Assembly: GCF_030408755.1 (NCBI RefSeq)
Contig: NZ_CP047209.1
Coordinates: 1,488,001-1,552,000 of the forward strand
Length of the DNA: 64,000 nucleotides
Source: Corynebacterium felinum
GTDB lineage: Bacteria > Actinomycetota > Actinomycetes > Mycobacteriales > Mycobacteriaceae
Reading direction: 5' to 3'
Positions 8,802 to 18,503 of the stretch are shown here, piece by piece. Each line of letters begins with the position of its first letter. Within the stretch, counting starts at the first letter, position 1. The position numbers and the translations under genes were made by a program. The notes under the pieces are model-generated. The model ran no database searches. It saw nothing but the letters and a program-made list of their open reading frames with translations, and was not told where the DNA came from.

Positions 8802-11800
8802 TTACTTATCCTCTAAGGTTCCTTCCATTTCAAGGAAGGTGTTGCGCAGCGTATCCAGTGCTTCTTGGCTGGGGTTTTCCCACAGCTTGCGCTCGGCTGC
8901 TTCCAGCAGGCGCTCGGAAATGTCGCGCAGTGCCCACGGGTTGGACTTTTCGAAGAACTCGCGGTTTTCCTCATCAGCAACATAGGTCTGCGTCAGCGTC
9001 TCATACATCCAGTCCTCCATCAACCCAGTGGTGGCATCATAGCCAAACAGGTAGTCAACGGTGGCGGACATTTCAAACGCACCCTTATAGCCATGGTTGC
9101 GCATCGCGGCAATCCAACGTGGGTTGACCACGCGGGCGCGGAAGACACGACGCGACTCTTCGTGCAGAGTGCGGGTTTTCACCGTTTCTTGGCGGGTGGA
9201 GTCACCAATATAGGCTTCCGGGTCCTTGCCCGTCAGCGCGCGCACGGTTGCGACCATACCGCCGTGGAATTGGAAGTAATCGTCGGAGTCGGCGATGTCG
9301 TGTTCCTTGGAGTCCACATTCTTCGCCGCGACCTGAATGCGCTTATACGCGGTGCGCATATCATCAGCGGCTTCCACACCGTTGATGCCGCGACCATAAG
9401 CGTAGCCACCCCAGGTGGTGTACACCGCAGCAAGATCCTGATCGTCGCGCCAGTTGCCGGACTCGATGAGCTGTAAAAGCCCCGCGCCGTACGTGCCTGG
9501 CTTCGAACCGAAAATGCGGCGCACAGGTGCATCAGGGTTTTCTTGCTTATCGACGCGCGCATGTGCGGCAACAAAGTTCAGCTCATCCGGCTCATCGAGG
9601 TTGGCAACGAGTTGGACGGCGTCGTCAAGCAATGCAAGCACGTGCGGGAAAGCATCGCGGAAGAAGCCAGAAATGCGAACGGTGGTATCAATGCGGGGGC
9701 GCCCGAGCTCTTCAAGCGGAATTACCTCAAGACTCACCACACGCCGCGACGCTTCATCCCATACCGGGCGCACACCGAGCAGTGCAAATACTTCGGCGAT
9801 ATCGTCACCAGAGGTGCGCATCGCAGAGGTGCCCCACACGGACAAACCCACCGACTTCGGATAGCCACCGTGCTCATCCTTGTAGCGGTTGATCAGCGAA
9901 TCCGCCAGCAATTGGCCGGTCTCCCATGCCAGACGCGACGGTAGTGATTTTGGATCAACGGAATAGAAGTTACGTCCAGTCGGCAACACGTTAATCAGGC
10001 CACGCATTGGGGAGCCAGACGGGCCCGCCTCAATAAAGCGACCATCCAGTGCGCGCAAGATTTGGGAGATTTCCCGGGAAGTTTCAGCCAAACGTGGAAC
10101 AATCTCCTCGCACGCAAAGCGCAGCAGGTGTGCGAGCACTTCCCCATCGGTTTCGTTGGGGAGGTAATCAGCGGACGCAAGGACGTGATCGATGGCATCA
10201 ATGTTCCAGTCACGCTCTTCAAGCGCAGCAAGCAACTGGTGAGCGACCTTTTCCACCTGATCAACGCGCCCGCGGGTTTCATCACCCTCCTCGGACAGGC
10301 CGAGCGATTCGCGCAGGCCAGGAACAGCGGATTCCCCACCCCAGAGTTGGCGGGCACGCAGCATAGCCAGTACCAATTCGACCCGCACCTCGCCGGTGAC
10401 AACTTCACCAAGGATGTGAAGGCCACCGCGGATGGCCACGTCCTTGATTTCACACAGCCAGCCGTCGATTTCCATCATCTTGTCGTCGAAGGCGTCCTCG
10501 TCGGGGCGCTCATCCCAACCCAAATCGCGATCCATCTTCGCAGCCTGAAGCAGCGTCCAAATCTCTTGGCGAATAGCCGGCAGCTTCGCCGGATCCATAG
10601 CGGAGATGGTGGAGTGCTCGTCGAGAAGCTGCTCAAGACGGGTGATATCACCGTAAGATTCCGCACGCGCCATTGGCGGGATCATGTGGTCTACCAACGT
10701 TGCGTGCGCACGGCGTTTCGCTTGGGTGCCTTCGCCCGGGTCGTTGACGAGGAATGGGTAGATCAGTGGAAGCTCACCAATAGCCTGATCGGTATAGCAA
10801 TCAGCGGACATGCCTGCATTCTTACCTGGCAGCCACTCCATATTGCCGTGCTTGCCCATGTGCACCACAGCGTCAGCGCCGAAGATCTCACGCAACCAGA
10901 AGTAGGTGCCCAAGTAGTGGTGGTTCGCTGGAAGATCAGGGTCATGGTAAATACCGACTGGGTTTTCACCGAAGCCACGTGGGGGCTGCACCATCACCAG
11001 CACATTGCCGAACTGCAAACCAGCGATATAGATCTCGTTGGTTTCGGGGTTGACGTAGTGGGTGCCAGGGGCTTCACCCCAGTGCGTGGTCATCTCTTCC
11101 TGCATCGCTACAGGCAGGGAGTTGAAAAATTCACGGTAGTCCGTGGCGCTGAGCTTTAAGGGGTTGGATGCCAATACTTCCTCGGTAAGCCATTCAGGAT
11201 CATGCCCGCCAGCGCCGATCACCGCGTGCATCAACGCATCACCGTCAAGCTCACCATCCACACTAAACCCAGGAATAGCGGTGATATCGCCAAGAGTGTA
11301 CCCCTGGTTGTGCAATTCACGGATCAGCCGGAGAGTCGAAAGTGGGGTGTCCAAACCAACAGCATTACCAATGCGCGCGTGCTTTGTCGGGTACGCGGAG
11401 AACATCAACACCAGCTTCTTTTCCGCATTCGGGATGTGGCGCAACTTGGCGTGGCGATACGCAATACCAGCAAGCCGCTGGCAGCGCTCATGGTCCGGAA
11501 CGTAGGCGAAAAGCCCGTTGGCGTCGAATTCCTTGAAGGAGAATGGCACCGTGATCACACGGCCATCGAATTCAGGAACAGCGATTTGGGTGGCAACATC
11601 CAGCGGGGAAAGCCCCTCGTCGGATTCCTCCCATTCAGCACGCGAATTGGTCAAGGCAAGGCCCTGGATAATTGGGATGTCGAGTGCGGCGAGTGCTGCA
11701 ACATCCCAGGCCTCATCGTCGCCACCGGCCTGGGCGGTGGCAGGTTTGGTGCCACCAGCGGCCAACACGGTGGTGATCAATGCGTCACAGGTGCCTAGCT

Positions 11801-12425
11801 CAGCAAGCAGATCCTCGGAGGCTTGACGAAGCGAGGCTGCGAAGATCGGCATTGCCGTTGCCCCGCGCGTGTAGAGGGCGTCGGCAAGCGCCTGAATGTA
11901 GTTGGTGTTGCCTGCTAGGTGTTGGGCGCGGTAGTAAATAATGCCCACCTTGGGGGCATTTGCCCCCCGATCCCAGTTGCCACCTTCAGCATGCTCCAAA
12001 TGCCCCCACAGTGGCATGTTCTGAGGCGGCTCGAAGCCGAGGCCAGTGAGCAGGAGTGTGTCAGAAAGGAAGTTGTGCAGATTGACGAGGTTGACCCGCC
12101 CGCCCTCGGCGAGATAAGTGTGCGCGGTGGTGACAACACCCGCAGGCGGGGTGGATAGTTCAGTCAGCTCTGCATCCATGGCAAGTTCGCCAGAAACGAA
12201 CACGGTGACCTTGCCACTAGCAATGAGCGCTTCAACGCCCCATTCCCATGCCCGCTTGCCGCCAAGCAGACGCACAACGAATACATCCGTGGTGTCAATC
12301 AGTTCGCTTAGTCGTGCTTCAGTGACGAAGTTGGGGTTCGCGTATTGGTAGGAAACATCTGCGGACTCGGCTGCAGCTTGAGCTGAAAGCAGATCAGTAT
12401 CGGAGGTAGAAAGCAGGGTAATCAT
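8802..12425 (-). CDS. cobN: Cobaltochelatase subunit CobN
   Basis: A 1207-residue large subunit of the aerobic cobaltochelatase, which inserts cobalt into hydrogenobyrinic acid a,c-diamide using ATP hydrolysed by the CobS/CobT-type subunits (not in this window). The full-length CobN/magnesium-chelatase H-type fold is covered, with characteristic stretches such as MGKHGNMEWLPGKN, GRNFYSVDPKSLPS and the late YGAGLLQLIE/WGGYAYGRGINGV region. The ATG at 12425 (MITLLSTSDTDLL) is the usual family start; a TTG nine codons upstream is less likely. A cobalamin riboswitch lies about 220 bases upstream, so the gene is expected to be switched off by cobalamin. Confidence 0.96.
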   Translation of the reverse strand: MITLLSTSDTDLLSAQAAAESADVSYQYANPNFVTEARLSELIDTTDVFVVRLLGGKRAWEWGVEALIASGKVTVFVSGELAMDAELTELSTPPAGVVTTAHTYLAEGGRVNLVNLHNFLSDTLLLTGLGFEPPQNMPLWGHLEHAEGGNWDRGANAPKVGIIYYRAQHLAGNTNYIQALADALYTRGATAMPIFAASLRQASEDLLAELGTCDALITTVLAAGGTKPATAQAGGDDEAWDVAALAALDIPIIQGLALTNSRAEWEESDEGLSPLDVATQIAVPEFDGRVITVPFSFKEFDANGLFAYVPDHERCQRLAGIAYRHAKLRHIPNAEKKLVLMFSAYPTKHARIGNAVGLDTPLSTLRLIRELHNQGYTLGDITAIPGFSVDGELDGDALMHAVIGAGGHDPEWLTEEVLASNPLKLSATDYREFFNSLPVAMQEEMTTHWGEAPGTHYVNPETNEIYIAGLQFGNVLVMVQPPRGFGENPVGIYHDPDLPANHHYLGTYFWLREIFGADAVVHMGKHGNMEWLPGKNAGMSADCYTDQAIGELPLIYPFLVNDPGEGTQAKRRAHATLVDHMIPPMARAESYGDITRLEQLLDEHSTISAMDPAKLPAIRQEIWTLLQAAKMDRDLGWDERPDEDAFDDKMMEIDGWLCEIKDVAIRGGLHILGEVVTGEVRVELVLAMLRARQLWGGESAVPGLRESLGLSEEGDETRGRVDQVEKVAHQLLAALEERDWNIDAIDHVLASADYLPNETDGEVLAHLLRFACEEIVPRLAETSREISQILRALDGRFIEAGPSGSPMRGLINVLPTGRNFYSVDPKSLPSRLAWETGQLLADSLINRYKDEHGGYPKSVGLSVWGTSAMRTSGDDIAEVFALLGVRPVWDEASRRVVSLEVIPLEELGRPRIDTTVRISGFFRDAFPHVLALLDDAVQLVANLDEPDELNFVAAHARVDKQENPDAPVRRIFGSKPGTYGAGLLQLIESGNWRDDQDLAAVYTTWGGYAYGRGINGVEAADDMRTAYKRIQVAAKNVDSKEHDIADSDDYFQFHGGMVATVRALTGKDPEAYIGDSTRQETVKTRTLHEESRRVFRARVVNPRWIAAMRNHGYKGAFEMSATVDYLFGYDATTGLMEDWMYETLTQTYVADEENREFFEKSNPWALRDISERLLEAAERKLWENPSQEALDTLRNTFLEMEGTLEDK

Positions 12426-12646
12426 AGGCGAAGAAACAACTGTCCTTTCCAAGGCAGTGGCACAGAGCAGAACCTTCCATTGTCACCCCCGCGGAAAACG
12501 CGCATGGTGTCTGAGAACGCCCCAGTGCTGACAAGGTCTTTTAAGAAACGCGCTTAAGAAGACATCCCCGCACCGCACCTACGGCGGCGCAAAGCCGTCA
12601 CAATCAAGCCTCACACTCCCCTGTGGTGAAAAGCAGTGGCTAAAAA

Positions 12647-12752
12647 AGTTATGGTCTGACTTTCACAGTGGCGCGACCGCCCACGGAATTTCACCGGGAT
12701 TCACAACTTTCTTCCGCACACCATCCGTAGCCCTTTCGCACACAACTTTGCA
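12647..12752 (-). promoter_or_regulatory. Cobalamin riboswitch upstream of cobN
   Basis: Read on the minus strand, the leader has the order of conserved cobalamin-aptamer elements: GGAAG...GTTGTGAATCCCGGTG, then GGGCGGTCGCGCCACTGTGA, then AGTCAGACC. The ends can form P1: AGTTGTG (about 12742-12748) with CATAACT (12647-12653). Six Ts follow P1 immediately. The expected effect is repression of cobN by adenosylcobalamin. The motif match is by eye; a covariance-model search would settle it. Confidence 0.85.
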
Positions 12753-13012
12753 CCACAGCGTGGATGAAGAGTGTCTCGTGAAAGAAATACGCACTGGGGA
12801 AATGCAATAGGTACACCTTAGCAAAAGGAGGTCTAAACACCTGCTACTGAGGGGGTGGTTGCTACCGATACACAAACAGGAGAACGAAGAGACGTACTTG
12901 TGCAGATACCCTGTGCGAAGCATCATGGCTGCAGCACTACGTAGTGCTCGTTTCTTGTTAGGCGGTGATCAAAGTTCTACTCTTGCACCCGCTGGCCGTA
13001 ACATAAACGAGT
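12753..13012. other. Divergent cobN / cobG control region with a 16-bp palindrome
   Basis: No gene. A perfect palindrome AGCACTACGTAGTGCT sits at 12933-12948, 65 bases before the cobG start, and could be an operator or hairpin. The cobG start has little ribosome-site complementarity, and TAACAT a few bases upstream would allow a leaderless transcript. Confidence 0.35.
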
Positions 13013-14212
13013 ATGAGTCCGCACAACCTTTCACAGCCCACACCCACATGTGCAACCACCGACCCCGCCCAGCTCATCGCCCACCCCGACCGCAACCGTG
13101 GCGATAAATGTCCAGGCACGCTCCACCTCCATAGTGCTGCTGACGGCAAAATTGGTCGCGTGCGCTTTCCCGGTGGCAAAGTCACCGCAGCGAACTGGGA
13201 AAACGTAGCGCAGATCGCCACGACGCTTGGCGACGGCACCATCCACATCACCACCCGCGGCAACATGCAGTTTCGTGGCATCAGCGACGATGCCGCATTC
13301 ATCAGCGCTGTCGAAAACGCAGGGCTTCTGCCGTCTCATGAGCACGACAAAATTCGCAACATCCTCTGTTCCCCACTCCACCCAGAATTGTGGGAACTAG
13401 CAGAAGCCCTCGACAACGCGCTACTGACCAACCGGCTTGTCGCAGGCTTATCGGGGCGCACCCTTTTCGGCATCGACGCAGGAAAGGGGGATATTCAAAG
13501 CCAACGCGTTGATTTCGGCATTCGTCGCCTTAAAGCAGAAGATTCCTTCGAGCTGATCCTCGCAGGCGAAGGACAAGGCACAGTCCTTGATATTCACGAT
13601 GCGATTTCCGCCCTCGTGTTCGCTGCCGAACACTGGCAAACCCAACGCGGAAGCAAATGGCGTCTAGTCGAAGACTCCAAGGCTCAAGACAACATTCACG
13701 CGCTGATCCGCCACACCTTCACCACCACTGCCACTACCCCCAGTGGCATCATCCACGATACGGAAACACACCGCCCCATCGGGTGGATCGACAACCCGGA
13801 TGGCACAGTCACTCTCGGGGTGGGCCTCCAATTCGGATTCTTAAGCGCACAGGTTGCCACGCTGCTCGGCGTGATCGGCGCACACACCAGCATTACCCCC
13901 TGGTCTTCGCTTGTGATCCACAATCTTGCCGAAGGCGACGCCGAAGCTGTCGCCAAAGTACTTGCCCCCCAAGGACTGATCTTTGATGCTAACTCCCCGT
14001 GGTTGAAAGTCACCGCGTGTACAGGCGCGCCGGGCTGTGAGAAATCCCTGTCCAACACGAAACAGGATGCAGCTTTGTTGGTTTCCTCGGGGGAACCAAT
14101 GCGAAGCCTTGTACACTTTTCAGGGTGCGATCGCCGTTGCGGTCACCCGCTTGGACACCACACCGAATACGTTGCCACCGGCGACGGGGAATATGAGGTA
14201 ACAACCCGATGA
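13013..14212 (+). CDS. cobG: Precorrin-3B synthase CobG
   Basis: A 399-residue sulfite/nitrite-reductase-like enzyme that uses oxygen to hydroxylate precorrin-3A, the defining step of the aerobic cobalamin route. The Fe-S/siroheme-type cysteine pattern is complete: Cys336 and Cys342 (CTGAPGC) with Cys372 and Cys376 (CDRRC). The N-terminal ferredoxin-like half contains the TTRGNMQFRG stretch. Start is ATG 13013. It overlaps cobH by four bases (ATGA), indicating coupled translation. Confidence 0.94.
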   Translation: MSPHNLSQPTPTCATTDPAQLIAHPDRNRGDKCPGTLHLHSAADGKIGRVRFPGGKVTAANWENVAQIATTLGDGTIHITTRGNMQFRGISDDAAFISAVENAGLLPSHEHDKIRNILCSPLHPELWELAEALDNALLTNRLVAGLSGRTLFGIDAGKGDIQSQRVDFGIRRLKAEDSFELILAGEGQGTVLDIHDAISALVFAAEHWQTQRGSKWRLVEDSKAQDNIHALIRHTFTTTATTPSGIIHDTETHRPIGWIDNPDGTVTLGVGLQFGFLSAQVATLLGVIGAHTSITPWSSLVIHNLAEGDAEAVAKVLAPQGLIFDANSPWLKVTACTGAPGCEKSLSNTKQDAALLVSSGEPMRSLVHFSGCDRRCGHPLGHHTEYVATGDGEYEVTTR

Positions 14213-14883
14213 CAACTCCAACACACTCACACGAGTTTCCCTTTACTTACATTACTGATGGCAATGAAATCTACCGCCAGTCTTTTGCCATGATCCGCGA
14301 AGAATCTGACTTAAGCGCCTTCACCCCAGAGCAGGCGCAAGTTGCTGTCCGCATGATTCATGCGGCAGGCCAGACCGATTTAGCAAAAGATATTGAATTC
14401 TCCCCAGGACTGGTAGCTGCCGCGCGTGGCGCATTTGCGGCCGCTAAGCCCATTGTGACGGACGTGCACATGGTCCACTCAGGGATTACTCGTGCGCGTT
14501 TGCCCCACAATAATGAGGCACTTTGTTTCCTCAAAGATGAACGCGTTTCTTCCCTTGCTGCCGAACTAGGCACCACGCGCACCGCTGCGGCGGTGGAACT
14601 GTGGCACCCGCTTCTCGACGGCGCCATCGTCGCCATCGGCAACGCCCCCACCGCGCTGTTCCACTTGCTCAACTGGTTGGCCGAAGACCCCAACCGCCCG
14701 CGACCAGCAGCAATCCTCGGTATCCCCGTAGGATTTATCGGTGCTGCGGAATCCAAACGAGCACTGGCACAGGTGGCAACTGCACTGGGTACGGAATTTC
14801 TCACCGTCCACGGTCGCCGCGGCGGTTCAGCAATCACCTGTGCAGCAATCAACGCACTAGCAACGGACAAAGAAATCCTCTAG
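14209..14883 (+). CDS. cobH: Precorrin-8X methylmutase CobH
   Basis: A 224-residue enzyme that migrates the C-11 methyl group to C-12, giving hydrogenobyrinate. The catalytic histidine is His51 in RMIHAAGQTD. Other family segments are visible: VTDVHMV, the GNAPTALFHLL stretch and a C-terminal GRRGGSAITCAAINAL. Length is normal for the family. It sits between cobG and cobIJ in the rightward operon. Confidence 0.95.
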   Translation: MTTPTHSHEFPFTYITDGNEIYRQSFAMIREESDLSAFTPEQAQVAVRMIHAAGQTDLAKDIEFSPGLVAAARGAFAAAKPIVTDVHMVHSGITRARLPHNNEALCFLKDERVSSLAAELGTTRTAAAVELWHPLLDGAIVAIGNAPTALFHLLNWLAEDPNRPRPAAILGIPVGFIGAAESKRALAQVATALGTEFLTVHGRRGGSAITCAAINALATDKEIL

Positions 14884-14966
14884 TCCCCAGCGCAGGACAA
14901 CAACTACTCCACATTCGTGCACGCGCATCTACTCAGGCGCGTAAATTCCACACAAGGGCGAAAAAC

Positions 14967-16496
14967 ATGGCAGACACAATGGCGAATCACACCTTCACAC
15001 ACCCACGACTCATCGGCGTGGGTGTAGGACCAGGTGATCCAGAATTACTCACCGTTAAAGCAATCAAGGCAATTCAATCCGCCGACGTCATCGCTTTCCA
15101 TGCACGTACCGGTGGCACGTCTACCGCACGAAGCATTGCCGAAAGCTACTTTTTACCCCACCACGAACTCGAACTGCTGGAATACCCAGTGACCACGGGT
15201 ATCACCGACCACCCCGGTGGCTACGCCGGAGCGATGGCCGATTTCTACGCCCATGCGCACGAGCGTCTCGCACAACACCTACGTGCGGGGAAAACCGTGG
15301 CAGTACTCGCTCTCGGCGACCCCATGCTGTACTCCTCCTACCAGCACCTTCACCGCAGCCTTGCCGAAGAATTCCCTGCAGAAATTATCCCAGGAATTCC
15401 CTCGATCACTGCCGCGGCCGACTTCATTGCACAACCGTTATGTGAAGACGATGAAATTCTCACCATCCTGCCCGGCACCTTAGACAAAGCAACCTTGACA
15501 GCCAAACTCAAAGAAACCGACTCGGCGGTTGTGATGAAACTGGGCCGCACCTTTGACAAAGTCAAAGAAGCCATGGTTGAAGCAGGCGTAGCCGAACGCG
15601 CCTATGTGGCCATCCGTGTAGGCATGCACGACCAGCGCAGCATCAAGCTTCTCGACGCCGACGCCAAAGACATCCCCTATTTCGCTGTTGCGGTACTCCC
15701 CTCCCGCATCGCCGGCACCACAGCCGAACCTACCAAGGGCGAAGTCGTGGTCGTAGGACTAGGCCCAGGGGCCGACAAATGGACCACACCAGAAGTTCTC
15801 GCCGAACTGAAAACAGCCACCGATATCGTCGGCTACTCCACCTACGTTAACCGCGTTCCTGAATACCCAGGCCAACGCCGCCACCCAAGCGACAACAAAG
15901 TGGAAGCAGAACGCGCACTCATGGCACTCGACCTCGCGCGCCGGGGCCGGAAAGTGGCAGTGGTATCCTCCGGTGACCCAGGGGTGTTTGCTATGGCTGC
16001 GGCTGTTTTGGAGGTTGCTGAGGAAGATCAGTGGCGTGATGTTCCGGTCCGCATTGTCCCTGGTATGACCGCCGCACAGGCTGTGGCTTCTCGGGTGGGC
16101 GCTCCTTTGGGGCATGATTTCGGCATGATTTCGCTGTCGGATCGTTTGAAGCCGTTTTCGATCGTCGAAAAGCGTGTGCGTGCCTTGGCTGGTGCCGACA
16201 TGGCGTTTGCGGTGTATAACCCCGCATCGAAAGAGCGGCGCTGGCAGGTGGCGAGATTGCGTGACATCGTTGCGGAATATCAGGCTCCGACAACCCCGGT
16301 GATTGTGGCGCGGGCTGTGGGAAGTGATGGCGAGAAGGTGACGGTGACGACGGTGGCCGAGTTTGATCCTGAGATTGTGGATATGCGCACCATGGTGATT
16401 ATGGGTGCGTCGACGACGCGTTGCTATGAGGATGGCTTCGGTGCTTTACGTGTGTTTACTTCGCGATACTATGACGCGAAGGAAAATTTGTACTAG
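14967..16496 (+). CDS. cobIJ: CobI-CobJ fusion: precorrin-2 C20- / precorrin-3B C17-methyltransferase
   Basis: A 509-residue fusion of two SAM-dependent uroporphyrin-III-methylase-type enzymes. The first half (about 1-250) is CobI, with GVGVGPGDPE at 17-26 and ALGDPMLYSSY at 115-125. The second half (about 258-509) is CobJ, with VVGLGPGAD at 262-270 and SSGDPGVFAMA near 345. CobI makes precorrin-3A, CobG then acts, and CobJ contracts the ring to precorrin-4, so the three neighbours give consecutive steps. I used the ATG at 14967 (MADTMANHTF); an alternative ATG is four codons downstream. About 83 bases separate it from cobH. Confidence 0.95.
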   Translation: MADTMANHTFTHPRLIGVGVGPGDPELLTVKAIKAIQSADVIAFHARTGGTSTARSIAESYFLPHHELELLEYPVTTGITDHPGGYAGAMADFYAHAHERLAQHLRAGKTVAVLALGDPMLYSSYQHLHRSLAEEFPAEIIPGIPSITAAADFIAQPLCEDDEILTILPGTLDKATLTAKLKETDSAVVMKLGRTFDKVKEAMVEAGVAERAYVAIRVGMHDQRSIKLLDADAKDIPYFAVAVLPSRIAGTTAEPTKGEVVVVGLGPGADKWTTPEVLAELKTATDIVGYSTYVNRVPEYPGQRRHPSDNKVEAERALMALDLARRGRKVAVVSSGDPGVFAMAAAVLEVAEEDQWRDVPVRIVPGMTAAQAVASRVGAPLGHDFGMISLSDRLKPFSIVEKRVRALAGADMAFAVYNPASKERRWQVARLRDIVAEYQAPTTPVIVARAVGSDGEKVTVTTVAEFDPEIVDMRTMVIMGASTTRCYEDGFGALRVFTSRYYDAKENLY

Positions 16497-16647
16497 CCTT
16501 GTAAAAGATTGTGGAGCACGAGCGATAAAGTTTAATGCATACGTTCGTGCAGTGTGAGGGGGCCAAAGCTCCCGACTGTGGAAGGTAGATGTGTGCTCTA
16601 TCTCCTTCGTCCACTGTAAAAAAGTCTACTGAGAGGAAGAAGCTTCG

Positions 16648-16962
16648 ATGACTAAGCTTTCACTCAAGCGGGGCGTGATTGCCGCCGCGACCGCCTTTGC
16701 TGTTGCTACCACTGGCCCTGTAGCTGCTGTTTCTGCTGCACCTAGCGATGCGAGCTCCAAGCAGTCATTCAACCGGGATCTTGGTTCTATTGATTCCAAT
16801 AGCTCAATGCCAGGTACCAATAAGGGGTCGAGTGCCACTGGTTGGTTTGATCGCCAGCAAGGTTGGGTGCAAAAGCTTCTGATCGCCTTCGGGGTTCTCC
16901 AGATCGTTGCTCTTGTTATCGGCCCAGCACGACTGATCCTGTTCAACCTGTTCAAGATCTAG
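16648..16962 (+). CDS. Small secreted or membrane-anchored protein, hypothetical
   Basis: A 104-residue protein with a good Sec signal peptide (MTKLSLKRG plus an alanine-rich core ending AVSAAP, cleavage near 31) and a second hydrophobic stretch at about 76-98 (KLLIAFGVLQIVALVIGPARLILF). The middle is Ser/Gly/Asn-rich. Start follows GAGAGGAAG. It may sit in the cytoplasmic membrane with its middle outside. No family recognised. Confidence 0.75.
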   Translation: MTKLSLKRGVIAAATAFAVATTGPVAAVSAAPSDASSKQSFNRDLGSIDSNSSMPGTNKGSSATGWFDRQQGWVQKLLIAFGVLQIVALVIGPARLILFNLFKI

Positions 16963-17226
16963 TATTTTCTTGCCCCTCGTTCACTCCTTACTCACCGCGT
17001 ACTCCACTAGGACGTGGCGGTGGGGGGAATTGAAAGGTTATGTGGGTGAGGGTAGGTTAGTTTCCCAAGTTCCTCCACTTTTTGGTTTTGTGCTACAGAA
17101 ATCAAAAAGTGTTTTTCTGCTGCAACAATAATTTTTCGATCACACATTATGAACCTGTCGTTCATCTTCTGGTAAGGAGAGGGCATGCCAGTATGAAAAT
17201 TCATTCTTCGGTGAGGTGGAAAACGG

Positions 17227-18414
17227 TTGAGTTCGAGCACACGGCCTAACCTCACGTTCACCCTTCTGTGGGCAGCGCAATTTGTTCTTCTTCTAGCATC
17301 CCAGGGAAGTGCGATTGCAGTTACACTCACGGTGTACGCGGTAAGCAGGTCAGCCACTGTGCTGGGGCTCATGATGGCCATCACCTATGGCACCATGATC
17401 TATTTATCGCCGCTTATTGGCACGTGGCTGGATCGGTACTCCCGCAAGACGGGGATCATGCTGGCTGACAGTACCATTGCACTCAGCAGCGCAGGCCTAG
17501 CAATAGCAGCGTTTGTCGAAGCAGGACTCCCCATTGTTTTGGTGTTGGTCTTCATCCACAGTTGCGGCATGAGTGCCCAACAGTTGAGTTTGCAAGCAAC
17601 CGTGCGGGAAATTCGCACTGAGAAGAACCTGACCACGGTAGCTTCAGCAGTGGCACTTGTTGATAATATTCCGCTTTTCGTTGGTCCCCTCATCGGTGCT
17701 TTGGTGTACACACTCGTGTCAGCGGTCGCGTTGTTTGCTTTAGAGGCAGTCGTGGCGACAATCGTGGTCATCGTAGTGGCGCTGCTTCCATTTCCTCCAA
17801 CCCACAGGAGAAAGGCTCCAACAGCTGCGATTGAGGGATTTCGTTTTATCCTCACCCAACCAGAACTGCGAAAAATCCAGGCCAGTTTTGGAGTAGTAAA
17901 TTTTACTCACGGCCTTGCAGTGCCTGCACTGCTTGCCGTAGTTATAAGTACAGAATCGACATGGCCGGAATCCTTTCGCCTCAGCGTGTACAACATTGCC
18001 AACGCTGCAGGTCTCATACTAGGCGCAGCAACTATGCTGTGGGTGGCACGAAGGCTTCCGCGGCCCGTGATTGTTGTGGCAGGCATAGTTGGTGGTGCGG
18101 TATGTGGTCGCCTCGTGGTGCCACTGGTTGTAGGAATATTCCCGTTGGTGGTATTGGTAAGTTTTCTGCGCAATGTGTGCACGCAATGGGCAAATACTCC
18201 ACTCACCGCATTCTGGCAGGAACGAACGCCCACGAGCATTCAAGGGTCCGTATTCGGTGCGCGTCGCTTCCTCGGCCAAGGAGCCTACCCACTCGCACTT
18301 CTGGTAGGCGGGTGGTGCGCCAAAAATGGTGGCCTGAGTACGCTATTTATTGTGTGTGCCGTTGTGGAGCTAGCGATAGCCGCTTGTGTGTGGCGCAGCA
18401 AGATACTGCAATAA
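17227..18414 (+). CDS. MFS transporter
   Basis: A 395-residue major-facilitator protein with about ten to twelve hydrophobic segments. The loop between segments 2 and 3 reads GTWLDRYSRKTGIM, the MFS signature G-x-x-x-D-R. It starts with TTG at 17227 after a GAGGTGGAAAACGG ribosome site. The substrate is unknown; similar proteins are drug or siderophore exporters. Convergent with cobK, whose stop is 89 bases away. A possible DtxR half-site upstream (about 17051-17060) is too weak to call. Confidence 0.85.
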   Translation: MSSSTRPNLTFTLLWAAQFVLLLASQGSAIAVTLTVYAVSRSATVLGLMMAITYGTMIYLSPLIGTWLDRYSRKTGIMLADSTIALSSAGLAIAAFVEAGLPIVLVLVFIHSCGMSAQQLSLQATVREIRTEKNLTTVASAVALVDNIPLFVGPLIGALVYTLVSAVALFALEAVVATIVVIVVALLPFPPTHRRKAPTAAIEGFRFILTQPELRKIQASFGVVNFTHGLAVPALLAVVISTESTWPESFRLSVYNIANAAGLILGAATMLWVARRLPRPVIVVAGIVGGAVCGRLVVPLVVGIFPLVVLVSFLRNVCTQWANTPLTAFWQERTPTSIQGSVFGARRFLGQGAYPLALLVGGWCAKNGGLSTLFIVCAVVELAIAACVWRSKILQ

Positions 18415-18503
18415 GCGCACCATGACCTCATAATTATTCGCGGCCGGCTGCACCACAATCCTCACGCAGCTTTCGTCAGACTGAAATACCCACATCGGGA
18501 TAT

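Noticed and set aside
14601..14966. Upstream extension of the cobIJ frame inside cobH
   Set aside because: Arg/Pro-rich shadow of cobH; the methylase fold begins right after ATG 14967.
17051..17069. Possible DtxR site upstream of the MFS transporter
   Set aside because: Only one half (TAGGTTAG) matches; about 10 of 19 consensus positions.
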